A stretch of 64,000 bases of DNA from Mucilaginibacter glaciei (GTDB taxonomy: Bacteria; Bacteroidota; Bacteroidia; Sphingobacteriales; Sphingobacteriaceae). This document shows, piece by piece, positions 1 to 9,404 of the stretch. Positions within the stretch are counted from its first letter, which is position 1; each line of letters starts with the position of its first letter. The translations under genes were made by a program, and so were the position numbers. The DNA lies in NCBI RefSeq assembly GCF_014773245.1, contig NZ_JACWMX010000001.1, positions 682,001 to 746,000 of the forward strand, written 5' to 3'. Below the pieces are notes generated by a model. That model was not told the origin of the DNA, ran no database searches, and saw nothing but the letters and a program-made list of their open reading frames with translations.

Positions 1-1
1 A

Positions 2-1270
2 AACGGTTTCCAGCATACCGTACCTATCGGTTTCAATACCAACTTTTTACGGTATTTTCAGTTTAGCACAGGTGGTACCTACACCGAACGCTGGTATCTG
101 CAAAGTATCAGGAGAAGGTTTGAGCGCGGGAGCATAGCAGGCCAGGTAATACCTATTACCGATACCGTAGGCGGGTTTGTGCGTAACGGGGAGTATAGCT
201 TAAATGCAAGTATAGCTACTAAATTTTATGGGGAGTTTGACTTTAAGAAAGGAAGTTTAAAAGCCATTCGCCACGTCACCACACCATCTTTAAGTTTTGG
301 TTTCCGACCTGATTTTGGCGACCCGAGTTATGGCTATTATAAAACTGCAGTGAGCCCGGCATCGGTACCTTATCCTTATACGGCACAGCGGTACTCCATC
401 TTCGAGCAATCGGTTTATGGCGGGCCCTCGCCGGGTAAACAGGCGGGAGTAGGTTTCTCGCTGGATAACACCATCGAAGCTAAGGTTAAGGCGCGAAGCA
501 CTGATACATCTGGAGTTGATAGAAAGATCCCGATCTTACAGGGCTTAACGTTCTCTACTTTTTACAACTTCGCGGCCGATTCCCTGAAATTACAAGCCAT
601 CGCCTTTTCGGGCCACACGGCTGTTTTCAATCAGAAAGTAAACATCAACTTTGGCGGTATATTAGATCCATACGTAAACAGGGTACGCGATTCTATTGCA
701 GGCGGCAGGGTTTTAAATTACGTGAACAGAATAAATCGTTACAGTTTTCAGGATGGTAAATTCCCGTTGTTAAGTTCCTTTAACTTTTCGGCCAGCGGGA
801 GCTTAAATTCAACATCTTTTAAACCTAAGCCAAGGCAGCAATATAATAACACACTGCAAAATTTAACATCGGAACAAACGCAGCAGCTCAATTTAATTGG
901 TGGTGATGCATCGCAATATATCGACTTTAACATTCCCTGGAACGTATCTATTAACTACAGCTTCAATTATCAAAACAACATTATCAATACCACCAAAACC
1001 AACACCATGATGATAAGTGGCGACGTAAGCCTCACCAAAAAATGGAAGATCCAGTATAATACAACTTATGATTTAAATGCAAGGCAGTTGAGCAGTGCGA
1101 CATCTTTTGCTATTTACCGTGATTTACATTGCTGGGATATGTCGATACAATGGCTGCCTTTTGGATATTACAAATCATACAATGTTACTATAAAGGTAAA
1201 GGCATCTATTTTACAGGACCTTAAACTAAGTAAACGAAGTGATTACACCAACAACCAATCTTTTAACTAA
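2..1270 (+). CDS. LptD-like outer-membrane LPS assembly protein (C-terminal part)
   Basis: The frame is open from the first bases of the window, so this is the 3' part of a longer gene whose start lies outside; about 422 codons are visible. The first visible residues (NGFQHTVPIGFN) and the alternating aromatic/polar strands that follow resemble the beta-barrel of Bacteroidota LptD-like proteins, which insert lipopolysaccharide into the outer leaflet of the outer membrane. Many Asn/Tyr/Phe-rich amphipathic stretches support an outer-membrane barrel. The stop codon overlaps the next ATG by one base (TAATG), so cinA is probably translationally coupled to it. Another large barrel protein cannot be excluded from the C-terminal part alone. 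Confidence 0.72.
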   Translation, partial: NGFQHTVPIGFNTNFLRYFQFSTGGTYTERWYLQSIRRRFERGSIAGQVIPITDTVGGFVRNGEYSLNASIATKFYGEFDFKKGSLKAIRHVTTPSLSFGFRPDFGDPSYGYYKTAVSPASVPYPYTAQRYSIFEQSVYGGPSPGKQAGVGFSLDNTIEAKVKARSTDTSGVDRKIPILQGLTFSTFYNFAADSLKLQAIAFSGHTAVFNQKVNINFGGILDPYVNRVRDSIAGGRVLNYVNRINRYSFQDGKFPLLSSFNFSASGSLNSTSFKPKPRQQYNNTLQNLTSEQTQQLNLIGGDASQYIDFNIPWNVSINYSFNYQNNIINTTKTNTMMISGDVSLTKKWKIQYNTTYDLNARQLSSATSFAIYRDLHCWDMSIQWLPFGYYKSYNVTIKVKASILQDLKLSKRSDYTNNQSFN

Positions 1271-2517
1271 TGCTTGCAGAAATAATAACCATAGGCGATG
1301 AGATATTAATTGGACAAATTGTTGATACCAACTCGGCCTGGATGGCTGAGCAATTGAACCGTGAAGGCATCCGGATAAAGCAGATCTCGTCTGTATCTGA
1401 TAACCGCGAACATATTTTGGCCGCGCTGGCAGAAGCCGCTATGCGTACCGATATTATTTTGATAACCGGCGGCTTAGGCCCCACCAAAGATGATATCACC
1501 AAAAAAACCCTGGCAGAGTATTTCAATGTAGGTATGGTATTGAACCTGGATGCTTTAACAAACGTTGAAAACATCTTTAAAAAATATAACCGGCCTTTGC
1601 TGGAGGTAAACCGTAAGCAGGCAGAAGTACCCGAAAACTGCGAAATTATTGTAAATAATAACGGCACGGCACCCGGCATGTGGTTTAATGAAAAAGGTAA
1701 GATCTATGTGTCGATGCCGGGCGTACCTTTCGAGATGAAGTACATGATAGAGGAGGCCGTAATACCAAAATTAAGGAAGGCTTTAAAATTACCGGTTATC
1801 ATCCACAAAACTATACTAACGGTAGGAGAGGGGGAATCTTTCCTGGCCGAAAAGATAGCTGACATTGAAGATTCGCTCCCTGCCAACATTAAACTGGCCT
1901 ACCTGCCTAAAATGGGCCAGGTGCGTTTGCGCTTAAGTGGCGATGGAGATAACGAGGCCGAGTTACAGAGAAAAATAGAAGAATTTGCAGTTAAAATTAT
2001 AGATCGTGTTGGCATTAATGTAGTTGCCGAAGAAGATATCCCGCTGGAAAAGGTAGTATTAAATTATATGGCTCACCGTGGCCTTACCTTAACCGCTGCC
2101 GAGAGCTGCACAGGGGGGTATATATCACATTTAATAACCCAGCATGCGGGCTCATCGCAAGTGTTTTTAGGCGGTGCGGTATCCTACGCTTATGAACTGA
2201 AAGAAAGTATTTTAGGTGTAAAAAATGAAACCCTTTGGCAGCACGGTGCAGTGAGCGAAGAAACTGTAAAGGAAATGGCCGAGGGGGCGTTGCTTAACTT
2301 TAAGTCGGATTACGCAATGGCCGTTACCGGAATTGCAGGCCCTGGTGGGGGTACTGAAGACAAGCCCGTAGGCACGGTATGGATTGCGGCGGCAAATGCA
2401 AACAAAACGGTTGCAAAGAAATTCACATTTGGCAATAAGCGCTTGCAAAACATCGAAAGAAGTGCTGTAGCGGCATTTTTTATGTTGATTACTTTACTTA
2501 GGGAAGACGGGATGTGA
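1270..2517 (+). CDS. cinA: CinA family nicotinamide-nucleotide amidohydrolase
   Basis: Full-length 415-residue CinA. The N-terminal MoCF/COG1058 domain carries GGLGPTKDD (residues 67-75) and the C-terminal amidohydrolase domain starts near residue 260 with TAAESCTGG (275-283). The family deamidates nicotinamide mononucleotide in pyridine-nucleotide recycling, and some members also hydrolyse ADP-ribose. The protein should be cytosolic. It begins inside the stop codon of the LptD-like gene, so the two are probably co-transcribed. The competence role implied by the name is not supported by anything nearby. Confidence 0.95.
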   Translation: MLAEIITIGDEILIGQIVDTNSAWMAEQLNREGIRIKQISSVSDNREHILAALAEAAMRTDIILITGGLGPTKDDITKKTLAEYFNVGMVLNLDALTNVENIFKKYNRPLLEVNRKQAEVPENCEIIVNNNGTAPGMWFNEKGKIYVSMPGVPFEMKYMIEEAVIPKLRKALKLPVIIHKTILTVGEGESFLAEKIADIEDSLPANIKLAYLPKMGQVRLRLSGDGDNEAELQRKIEEFAVKIIDRVGINVVAEEDIPLEKVVLNYMAHRGLTLTAAESCTGGYISHLITQHAGSSQVFLGGAVSYAYELKESILGVKNETLWQHGAVSEETVKEMAEGALLNFKSDYAMAVTGIAGPGGGTEDKPVGTVWIAAANANKTVAKKFTFGNKRLQNIERSAVAAFFMLITLLREDGM

Positions 2518-2549
2518 CACCCTAAATGTTTAATTTTGACCAAACCAAG

Positions 2550-2557
2550 TATATTTG
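2550..2557 (+). promoter_or_regulatory. TAnnTTTG box upstream of the E2 gene
   Basis: TATATTTG matches the Bacteroidota -7 element exactly. It ends only three bases before the chosen ATG, so a transcript from it would be nearly leaderless. No TTTG lies at the usual -33 distance, so the match may be chance. Confidence 0.35.
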
Positions 2558-2560
2558 TGT

Positions 2561-4069
2561 ATGGCCAAATACCAGTTATTATTGCCGAAGATGGGGGAAA
2601 GTGTTGCGGAGGCAACTGTAATTAAATGGAATAAAAACCCTGGTGATTACATTGAAGCGGATGAGGCAGTAATGGAAATTGCAACCGATAAGGTTGACTC
2701 TGAAGTCCCGTCGCCGGTTGCGGGAAAATTAATTGAACAGTTATTTCAAGAAAACGACGTAGTACAGGTTGGGTCTGTAATTGCCATCATTGAAGTTGAC
2801 GGACCAGACCAAAGCGAAACTGCTCCAGCATCTGCCGCTGCGCCAAAAGCAGTAACAGCCGAAACGGAAACTGAAGATAAGCCGGAAAGTGTGGTACCAC
2901 AGTCAACCCCCGAGCCTGTAACACAGCCCGAAAGAGAAACTAAGACAGAAACAGAAATACCAGGCATTAGCCAATTGCAGGATATTCAGCCTGAGCAATC
3001 TGCGTCATCCGGGCAAAAATTTGAGAACCGGTTCTACTCACCATTGGTTAAAAATATTGCAGTGCAGGAAGGCATTGGCAATGATGAATTAGATACGATA
3101 CCCGGTACAGGTGCTGAAGCGCGTTTAACTAAAGACGATCTTTTAGCATACATTCAAAAGCGCGGTTCACGCGTAGCTGCGCCGCAAAGTGTTGCACCCG
3201 AAACACAATCTGCGCCACAGCCCGAAGTGTTAAAATACGCTACACCAATAGCCGTTCCGCAACCACAGGCACAAAAGCCGCAAACTCCGTCCCCGCAGCC
3301 ACAACCTGCCGCAACGCCACCACCAGCACTTGCTGCCAAACCTGTCACCTCAGTCTCCGGTGGCGACGAGATTATTGAAATGGACCGGATGCGTAAGCTG
3401 ATTGCCGAGCACATGATCATGAGCAAGCATACATCGCCGCATGTTACCTCATTCGTTGAGGCCGATGTTACTAATCTGGTGCAATGGCGCGATAAGGTAA
3501 AATCAGCATTTGAAAAGCGCGAGGGCGAAAAAATAACCTTTACCCCCATATTTATAGAGGCGGTTGTTAGGGCGATAAAGGATTTGCCGATGATAAACGT
3601 ACAGGTTAACGGTACCCAGATCATCAAGAAAAAAGATATCAACATAAGCATGGCTACCGCTTTACCAAGCGGTAACCTGATAGTGCCGGTTATAAAAAAG
3701 GCCGATCAGTTAAGCCTGATAGGTATCACTAAAGCCGTGAATGACCTGGCTAACCGGGCGCGTAACGGCAAATTAGCACCAGATGATGTTAAGGATGGTA
3801 CGTTTACCATTACTAACGTCGGCTCGTTTGGTAATGTTATGGGTACGCCTATAATCAACCAGCCACAAGTAGCGATACTGGCCGTTGGCGCTATTAAAAA
3901 GAAGCCTGCCGTAGTTGAAACCCCGCAGGGTGACGCCATTGCCATTAGGCACATGATGTTTTTAAGCCTGTCATACGACCATAGGGTGGTAGACGGCGCA
4001 CTGGGCGGCATGTTTGTTAAAAAGGTAGCCGATTACCTTGAGAACTGGGACATTAATCGGAATATATAG
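2561..4069 (+). CDS. Dihydrolipoyl acyltransferase (E2) of a 2-oxo acid dehydrogenase complex
   Basis: A 502-residue E2 core enzyme that moves acyl groups from lipoamide to CoA in a pyruvate or branched-chain 2-oxo acid dehydrogenase. Domains in order: lipoyl domain with the lipoylated Lys44 in EIATDKVDSEV; a Pro/Ala/Gln/Glu-rich flexible linker (about 85-140); a peripheral-subunit-binding domain (about 158-198); a second Pro-rich linker; and a catalytic domain with the active-site motif DHRVVDG (His474, Asp478). The ATG at 2561 was chosen because the upstream in-frame TTG lies inside the TATATTTG box. No E1 or E3 gene is adjacent, so the substrate is unassigned; the single lipoyl domain and the MAKYQLLLPKMGES start favour the branched-chain type. 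Confidence 0.9.
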   Translation: MAKYQLLLPKMGESVAEATVIKWNKNPGDYIEADEAVMEIATDKVDSEVPSPVAGKLIEQLFQENDVVQVGSVIAIIEVDGPDQSETAPASAAAPKAVTAETETEDKPESVVPQSTPEPVTQPERETKTETEIPGISQLQDIQPEQSASSGQKFENRFYSPLVKNIAVQEGIGNDELDTIPGTGAEARLTKDDLLAYIQKRGSRVAAPQSVAPETQSAPQPEVLKYATPIAVPQPQAQKPQTPSPQPQPAATPPPALAAKPVTSVSGGDEIIEMDRMRKLIAEHMIMSKHTSPHVTSFVEADVTNLVQWRDKVKSAFEKREGEKITFTPIFIEAVVRAIKDLPMINVQVNGTQIIKKKDINISMATALPSGNLIVPVIKKADQLSLIGITKAVNDLANRARNGKLAPDDVKDGTFTITNVGSFGNVMGTPIINQPQVAILAVGAIKKKPAVVETPQGDAIAIRHMMFLSLSYDHRVVDGALGGMFVKKVADYLENWDINRNI

Positions 4070-4095
4070 TTAATTAAGTGTGATTCTATCAAACG

Positions 4096-4126
4096 CAAAA
4101 GGCCCGTACAGGGCCTTTGCTTTTTT
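4096..4126 (+). terminator. Intrinsic terminator after the E2 gene
   Basis: AAAGGCCC / GGGCCTTT stem with a five-base loop, followed by GC and six T. It overlaps the last codon region of the convergent membrane-protein gene and ends the E2 transcript. Confidence 0.85.
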
Positions 4127-5348
4127 ATAGATTTTTGGTTTTAAGGCCTGGTAATGTGGCTAAATTCCAGTCCGTTTGTTTTGGATGTTCCTTAAATTCC
4201 CTGGTGAGCATCTCGTAAACAATTTTTAGCCAGATCATTAAACAAGGTAAAACGTTCAGGTAATAGGGCAGTACGTAATTTACCCGAAGGTATCTTGGGA
4301 AAAGATCTGAAGGTGAAAAATTGGTCAACACCAAAGCAAAGATCAGAAGGAAACGTTCGTATCCGGTAATGGGCCTATCCAGGTTTACATACCAAATGCT
4401 GATCCCTATAAAAACAATGATATAGGTAGGCGGCTCGGAACTGGAGCTGAAGATTATAGAAAATATAAGTGTCGAGGCAACCAGTAATAATTGGTACTGT
4501 AAATTACGCCAGTACTTGATCCGTAACATCGACCAGGCAAAGATCAGCATCCCCGGTATTAAAACAACCAAAGTAGGGAAATCTTTGATATTAAAAATCC
4601 GGCTGATCATCCCCATTACGCAAACATACGCGCGCGAACCTATCTTATTACTGGCATTTTTGGCCACCAGATCGGGGTACCAGTCGTGATAAGTTTTCAA
4701 AATAAACTCCGGCGACGAAAATGCCATAGGCAGGACAAATAATACTGCCGACCAAAAAACGAGACTCAAGATCAGCTTAAGCTTATTGTCTGAAAAAAAG
4801 AAGAAAGCTAACCCTACAACACCATAAAGTTTGATGGCCGTACCTAAAACAATCATGAGCGCTGCCCAAAAATCCTGCTGCTTGCGGATAAATATGAAGC
4901 TAAAAAGTACAAACGCGATAATGAGCGGGTTTACTTGCACGTTTCCCGATGAGCCCATCATGCTGTTGATATTCAATAAAATAATTACCGTTTTTTGAAA
5001 ATCTGTTAATGGCAACTTCATTATTGCGAAGTATAACGACCAAGCCAAAAACAGCACCCACAAAATAACCCCCAAACCATCCGGCAATGAGGCAAATGGC
5101 GCTATCACCAGACCGAATACAGGCCCATAATGGTTCAGATCGAAGTAAAATTCAGGTTGTGGCCCAAACAGGCTATGCTGCTGAATCAGGTTTAAAAAAT
5201 TATGCTTGTAGATGATGTAGTTGTTATGATCGGTAGAGAAAACGCCATCATGAAAATGAACGCCCTTTACCACAGCAAAAAGACTTAAACCAAACCAAAG
5301 AAACAGGAGGAATGGCCTATTGAAGATGACCTTTTTTAACGTAAGCAT
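4125..5348 (-). CDS. GT87-like (DUF2029) polytopic membrane glycosyltransferase
   Basis: A 407-residue integral membrane protein with about ten hydrophobic segments, beginning with a helix at residues 12-28. A loop after the first helix contains the acidic/aromatic stretch DHNNYIIYKHNF, typical of GT-C mannosyl/arabinosyl transferases of the GT87/DUF2029 group, which use polyprenyl-phosphate sugars at the membrane. Another landmark is FDLNHYGPVFGLVIAP (residues 69-84). The gene stands alone between two terminator-like hairpins, and the acceptor is unknown. Assignment to GT87 rests on general pattern, so the protein could belong to a neighbouring GT-C family. Confidence 0.68.
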   Translation of the reverse strand: MLTLKKVIFNRPFLLFLWFGLSLFAVVKGVHFHDGVFSTDHNNYIIYKHNFLNLIQQHSLFGPQPEFYFDLNHYGPVFGLVIAPFASLPDGLGVILWVLFLAWSLYFAIMKLPLTDFQKTVIILLNINSMMGSSGNVQVNPLIIAFVLFSFIFIRKQQDFWAALMIVLGTAIKLYGVVGLAFFFFSDNKLKLILSLVFWSAVLFVLPMAFSSPEFILKTYHDWYPDLVAKNASNKIGSRAYVCVMGMISRIFNIKDFPTLVVLIPGMLIFAWSMLRIKYWRNLQYQLLLVASTLIFSIIFSSSSEPPTYIIVFIGISIWYVNLDRPITGYERFLLIFALVLTNFSPSDLFPRYLRVNYVLPYYLNVLPCLMIWLKIVYEMLTREFKEHPKQTDWNLATLPGLKTKNL

Positions 5349-5410
5349 GTTTGATTAAATAGCGTTATTTGATTTGCTAAACTTACATAAAAGCAGCAAA
5401 AGGTAGAAAT

Positions 5411-5441
5411 GTAAAAGGCCTCCGTGAAGGAAGCCTTTTAC
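5411..5441 (-). terminator. Hairpin after hom
   Basis: GTAAAAGGC / GCCTTTTAC stem extended by TCC/GGA around a short loop. It has no clean T-tract beyond the CCTTTTAC arm. It sits just past the last gene of the methionine operon and probably ends or protects that transcript. Confidence 0.6.
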
Positions 5442-5463
5442 TTGAAACAGCGAGAAGAATCTA

Positions 5464-6699
5464 CTAAAAAACTTTCGCCGTTTGCTTTTTTGCCGGAGCT
5501 AAACTGACCCCTGTTAACTGATCGGCAAAGGCAACGAATGCCTTGTTATCTGATATACGTTGTTGATTGTCTATCAGTTTTTGCAGATTGATCTTTCCGA
5601 TAACGAATTTATAGCTACCCGAGTAAAAACGCTCCTGGATGTGTTCAAAACCAAGTGCCTCTACCAGGCTTTCATCTTCGTAACGGAGGTAAATGTTCAA
5701 CTCAACATCATTAGTAAAACGCAGATTATTTACTTCTTTTGCTTTTTTATACTCGTACTGGTAATTGTAACGTAACGCAGCAATATCAGACAGTACAGCA
5801 GAGCCGGTAGGGTGGCCACCTGCGCCTTTACCAAAAAAGAATTGCTGGTCTGCAAATGCGGCCTGTACGGTTACACCATTGTATTCATATTCAACATTGT
5901 ACAAAAATTCTGTTTCGTTTACAAATTTAGGTAGCACGAATAAAGTGACATGCCTGTCGTCCAATTCCTTTGCGACCGGTACCAGCTTGATTTTCAATTT
6001 CTTCTCACGGGCATATTGCAGATCGTTCGCTGATAGGTTTTGGATGCCGATGTTCAGTACTTCTTCAGGATTTATTACTACACCGTAAGCATGTGCTGCC
6101 GCAATGATCAGCTTATACTTGGCGTCGTAACCGCCAACGTCCATTGTAGGGTCTGTTTCAGCAAAACCCAGGTCCTGTGCTTGTTTTAACGCTGTATCGT
6201 AATCCAATCCTTCTAAATAACCTTTTGATAAAATGTAGTTGGATGACCCGTTAAATATACCGCTGATGGAGTGCAGTAATTCATTATCGTAATACTCTTC
6301 CAGGTTACGGATAATTGGTATGCTACCGCAAACCGATCCCTCGTACAATAGTGAGGTGCCGTGTTTTTGCTGCAGGTCTATCAGTTCCTTCAAATAGGTA
6401 GCAATCATTTTTTTACTGGCCGATACCACATTCTTTCCTGAACTTAACGCGCGGGATACGATCTCGAACGCTGCTTCGGTATCGTTGATTAATTCAACAA
6501 CGGTGTTGATCTCCGGGTTATTCAGGATCTCGTCACGGTCGGTAGTAAATAAGTCTTGCGGAAGTGATCGCTCCTTCCCCGGATTTTTAATAGCGATCTT
6601 TACAATTTCGAGATTAAGGTTTTTGGTTTTAATAATATCGTACAATCCCTGGCCTACAACTCCAAATCCGAAGAGGCCTATGTTTAGTTTCTTACTCAT
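5464..6699 (-). CDS. hom: Homoserine dehydrogenase
   Basis: A 411-residue monofunctional enzyme that reduces aspartate semialdehyde to homoserine, the branch point to Met and Thr. The N-terminal Rossmann motif GFGVVGQG is at 11-18, and the family stretch GSVCGSIPIIRNL is near the middle of the catalytic domain. It is not fused to an aspartate kinase and carries no clear C-terminal ACT domain, so allosteric control is not evident. Its start overlaps the metX stop by one base, making it the last gene of a metY-metX-hom operon. That arrangement dedicates homoserine supply to methionine and places it under the upstream SAM riboswitch and leader. Confidence 0.95.
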   Translation of the reverse strand: MSKKLNIGLFGFGVVGQGLYDIIKTKNLNLEIVKIAIKNPGKERSLPQDLFTTDRDEILNNPEINTVVELINDTEAAFEIVSRALSSGKNVVSASKKMIATYLKELIDLQQKHGTSLLYEGSVCGSIPIIRNLEEYYDNELLHSISGIFNGSSNYILSKGYLEGLDYDTALKQAQDLGFAETDPTMDVGGYDAKYKLIIAAAHAYGVVINPEEVLNIGIQNLSANDLQYAREKKLKIKLVPVAKELDDRHVTLFVLPKFVNETEFLYNVEYEYNGVTVQAAFADQQFFFGKGAGGHPTGSAVLSDIAALRYNYQYEYKKAKEVNNLRFTNDVELNIYLRYEDESLVEALGFEHIQERFYSGSYKFVIGKINLQKLIDNQQRISDNKAFVAFADQLTGVSLAPAKKQTAKVF

Positions 6700-7754
6700 T
6701 AAGCAATTTTCTGTAGTTCTATAATTTTTCCTTTTACATCGGTTTTAATGAACGATGTAATAATTTTTGTTAGCGCTTCTGTTTCAATTAAAAAGCCATC
6801 GTGCCCGTAAAACGAGTCGATCTCGGCAAAGGCTGCCTTTGGGATGTGCCTGAATAGATATTGCTGCTCCTCGATAGGGAACAATAGATCTGAATGAATG
6901 CCGACAACGAGCGTGCGCGCTTTCACCAGGCTTAATGCCTTGTCTACACCGTGCCTGCCGCGGCCTACATTGTGCGAATCCATCGCTTTTGATAAATACC
7001 AATAACTGTAAGCGTTAAATCGGTTAACCAGTTTTTGCCCCTGGTAATTTTGATAAGTGGCTGCTTTAAAGTTATCTAAGGTAGTATCCTGCTCTTCCTG
7101 CTGGGTAATGCCGTAGGTTTTGTAGTTGCGGTACGATAATAAAGCAATACTACGCGCGGCTTTTAAACCCTTTGCCCCACCATCTGCCGACCCTGCGTAA
7201 AAAGTACGGTCGGCTGTAATAGCTAAACGCTGCGACTCATTGAAGGCGATTCCCCAGGGCGAATGGTTGGCATTGGTCGCAATCAGGACCAGGTTTTTAA
7301 TACGTTCCGGGTCGCTAATGCTCCACTCTAAGGCTTGCTGCCCACCTAATGATCCTCCTAAAAGGATCTCTATCTGTTCGATCCCTAAGTGATTTGCTAA
7401 TAGCTTGTGGGCTTGTACAATATCACGTATAGTAAATTCCGGGAAGGCTAAATAATAGGGCTGGCCGGTTATGGGATTAATATCCAGTGGGTTAAAACTA
7501 CCGTACGGCGAACCCAATACATTGGCACAAACTATGAAATGATCATCGGGGTTAAAATGGTCTTCGGCACCAAAAAGGCCTTTCCACCAATCAAACACAT
7601 CAGAATTTGCAGTAAGGGCATGGCATACCCACACTACATTATCCCGGTTGCTATTAAGGTTGCCGTAAGTGTTATAGCCTATTTGCAGCCCCTGTATTTT
7701 TACGCCCGATTCAAATTCAAAAGTGTCGTTGTATGTATAATGTTGTAAACTCAT
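6699..7754 (-). CDS. metX: Homoserine O-acetyltransferase
   Basis: A 351-residue alpha/beta-hydrolase-fold enzyme that acetylates homoserine with acetyl-CoA to give O-acetylhomoserine, the substrate of MetY. The nucleophile elbow GGSLGG has Ser135; the C-terminal GHDGFLIE supplies the catalytic His. The start MSLQHYTYN was chosen because the 13 codons upstream of it in frame are encoded inside a strong hairpin. MetX versus succinyl-specific MetA is settled by fold (MetA is a different superfamily); a few MetX-like proteins use succinyl-CoA, which sequence reading alone does not exclude. It overlaps hom by one base and follows metY by 95 nt. Confidence 0.93.
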   Translation of the reverse strand: MSLQHYTYNDTFEFESGVKIQGLQIGYNTYGNLNSNRDNVVWVCHALTANSDVFDWWKGLFGAEDHFNPDDHFIVCANVLGSPYGSFNPLDINPITGQPYYLAFPEFTIRDIVQAHKLLANHLGIEQIEILLGGSLGGQQALEWSISDPERIKNLVLIATNANHSPWGIAFNESQRLAITADRTFYAGSADGGAKGLKAARSIALLSYRNYKTYGITQQEEQDTTLDNFKAATYQNYQGQKLVNRFNAYSYWYLSKAMDSHNVGRGRHGVDKALSLVKARTLVVGIHSDLLFPIEEQQYLFRHIPKAAFAEIDSFYGHDGFLIETEALTKIITSFIKTDVKGKIIELQKIA

Positions 7755-7766
7755 TTTGCTTAGGTG

Positions 7767-7808
7767 GTTATCTTGGGAGCCGATGCCTGGCACCCGCTCC
7801 CTGATAAC
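7767..7808 (-). promoter_or_regulatory. Strong two-tier hairpin just upstream of metX
   Basis: Read on the minus strand, GTTATC + GGGAGC pair with GCTCCC + GATAAC around an inner GGTG/CATC stem, giving an almost uninterrupted 42-nt hairpin that ends 12 nt before the metX ATG. It has no T-tract, so it is not a normal terminator. It could set relative metX translation, act as an RNase-resistant processing end, or bind a regulator. I could not match it to a named riboswitch. Confidence 0.6.
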
Positions 7809-7849
7809 ATCAATAAAAACTAAAAAACTAAATAAAAAACTAAAAAAAT

Positions 7850-9196
<1,347 letters not shown>

Positions 9197-9210
9197 TTAC
9201 AATGAATGAC

Positions 9211-9229
9211 AAAAGGATAAAACTATCCT
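9211..9229 (-). terminator. Candidate attenuator/terminator stem in the metY leader
   Basis: On the minus strand AGGATA-GTTT-TATCCT is followed by TTT and G. The stem is short and the T-run brief, so activity is uncertain. Its position, 54 nt after the leader-peptide stop and about 48 nt before metY, is right for an attenuator. Confidence 0.35.
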
Positions 9230-9234
9230 AAAGG

Positions 9235-9301
9235 GTACCACGTGTTTTTCAGGAAATCAGAAAAAGGGAACGTGTACTGCAATCAACAGCAGCAGCAACA
9301 C
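9235..9301 (-). promoter_or_regulatory. Mutually exclusive leader hairpins overlapping the Cys codons
   Basis: Three segments on the minus strand can pair in two exclusive ways. Segment A is the Met/Cys codon run GTGTTGCTGC (9301-9292); segment B is GCAGTACACGT (9280-9270); segment C is ACGTGGTAC (9243-9235). A pairs with B (CTGC/GCAG and GTGT/ACAC), while B pairs with C (GTAC-ACGT/ACGT-GTAC) in a longer hairpin reinforced by an inner TTTTTC/GAAAAA stem. Ribosome stalling on the Cys codons would mask A and favour B:C. Pairing was found by eye; energies were not computed. Confidence 0.5.
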
Positions 9302-9396
9302 ATACATATACAGCCTGGGAGGTTGTTAAATGTGGAAGATATACCCGTTTGGGTTTCTAATGTGTTTTGTTTTGCTAAAAAAATCAGACTTTTCAT
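9283..9396 (-). CDS. 37-residue Cys/Met leader peptide upstream of metY
   Basis: A small ORF with an ATG start and TGA stop. Its first 28 residues are unremarkable (MKSLIFLAKQNTLETQTG...), but the last nine are CICMCCCCC: seven Cys codons (TGT/TGC) and one Met before the stop. The ATG lies about 10 nt after the 3' strand of the SAM-I riboswitch P1 helix, and metY starts about 120 nt after the stop. The codon content matches the operon product pathway, as in classical amino-acid attenuation leaders (trp, his, leu), here for cysteine with methionine. Ribosomes would stall in the terminal run when charged tRNA-Cys is scarce. No enzymatic role is likely. It could alternatively be a translated sensor whose product has no function. 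Confidence 0.72.
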   Translation of the reverse strand: MKSLIFLAKQNTLETQTGISSTFNNLPGCICMCCCCC

Positions 9397-9404
9397 GATT
9401 AAAA

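Noticed and set aside
7770..7810. metX upstream hairpin as a second SAM riboswitch
   Set aside because: It lacks the S-box, SAM-II and other SAM-class core motifs; only a simple two-tier stem is present.
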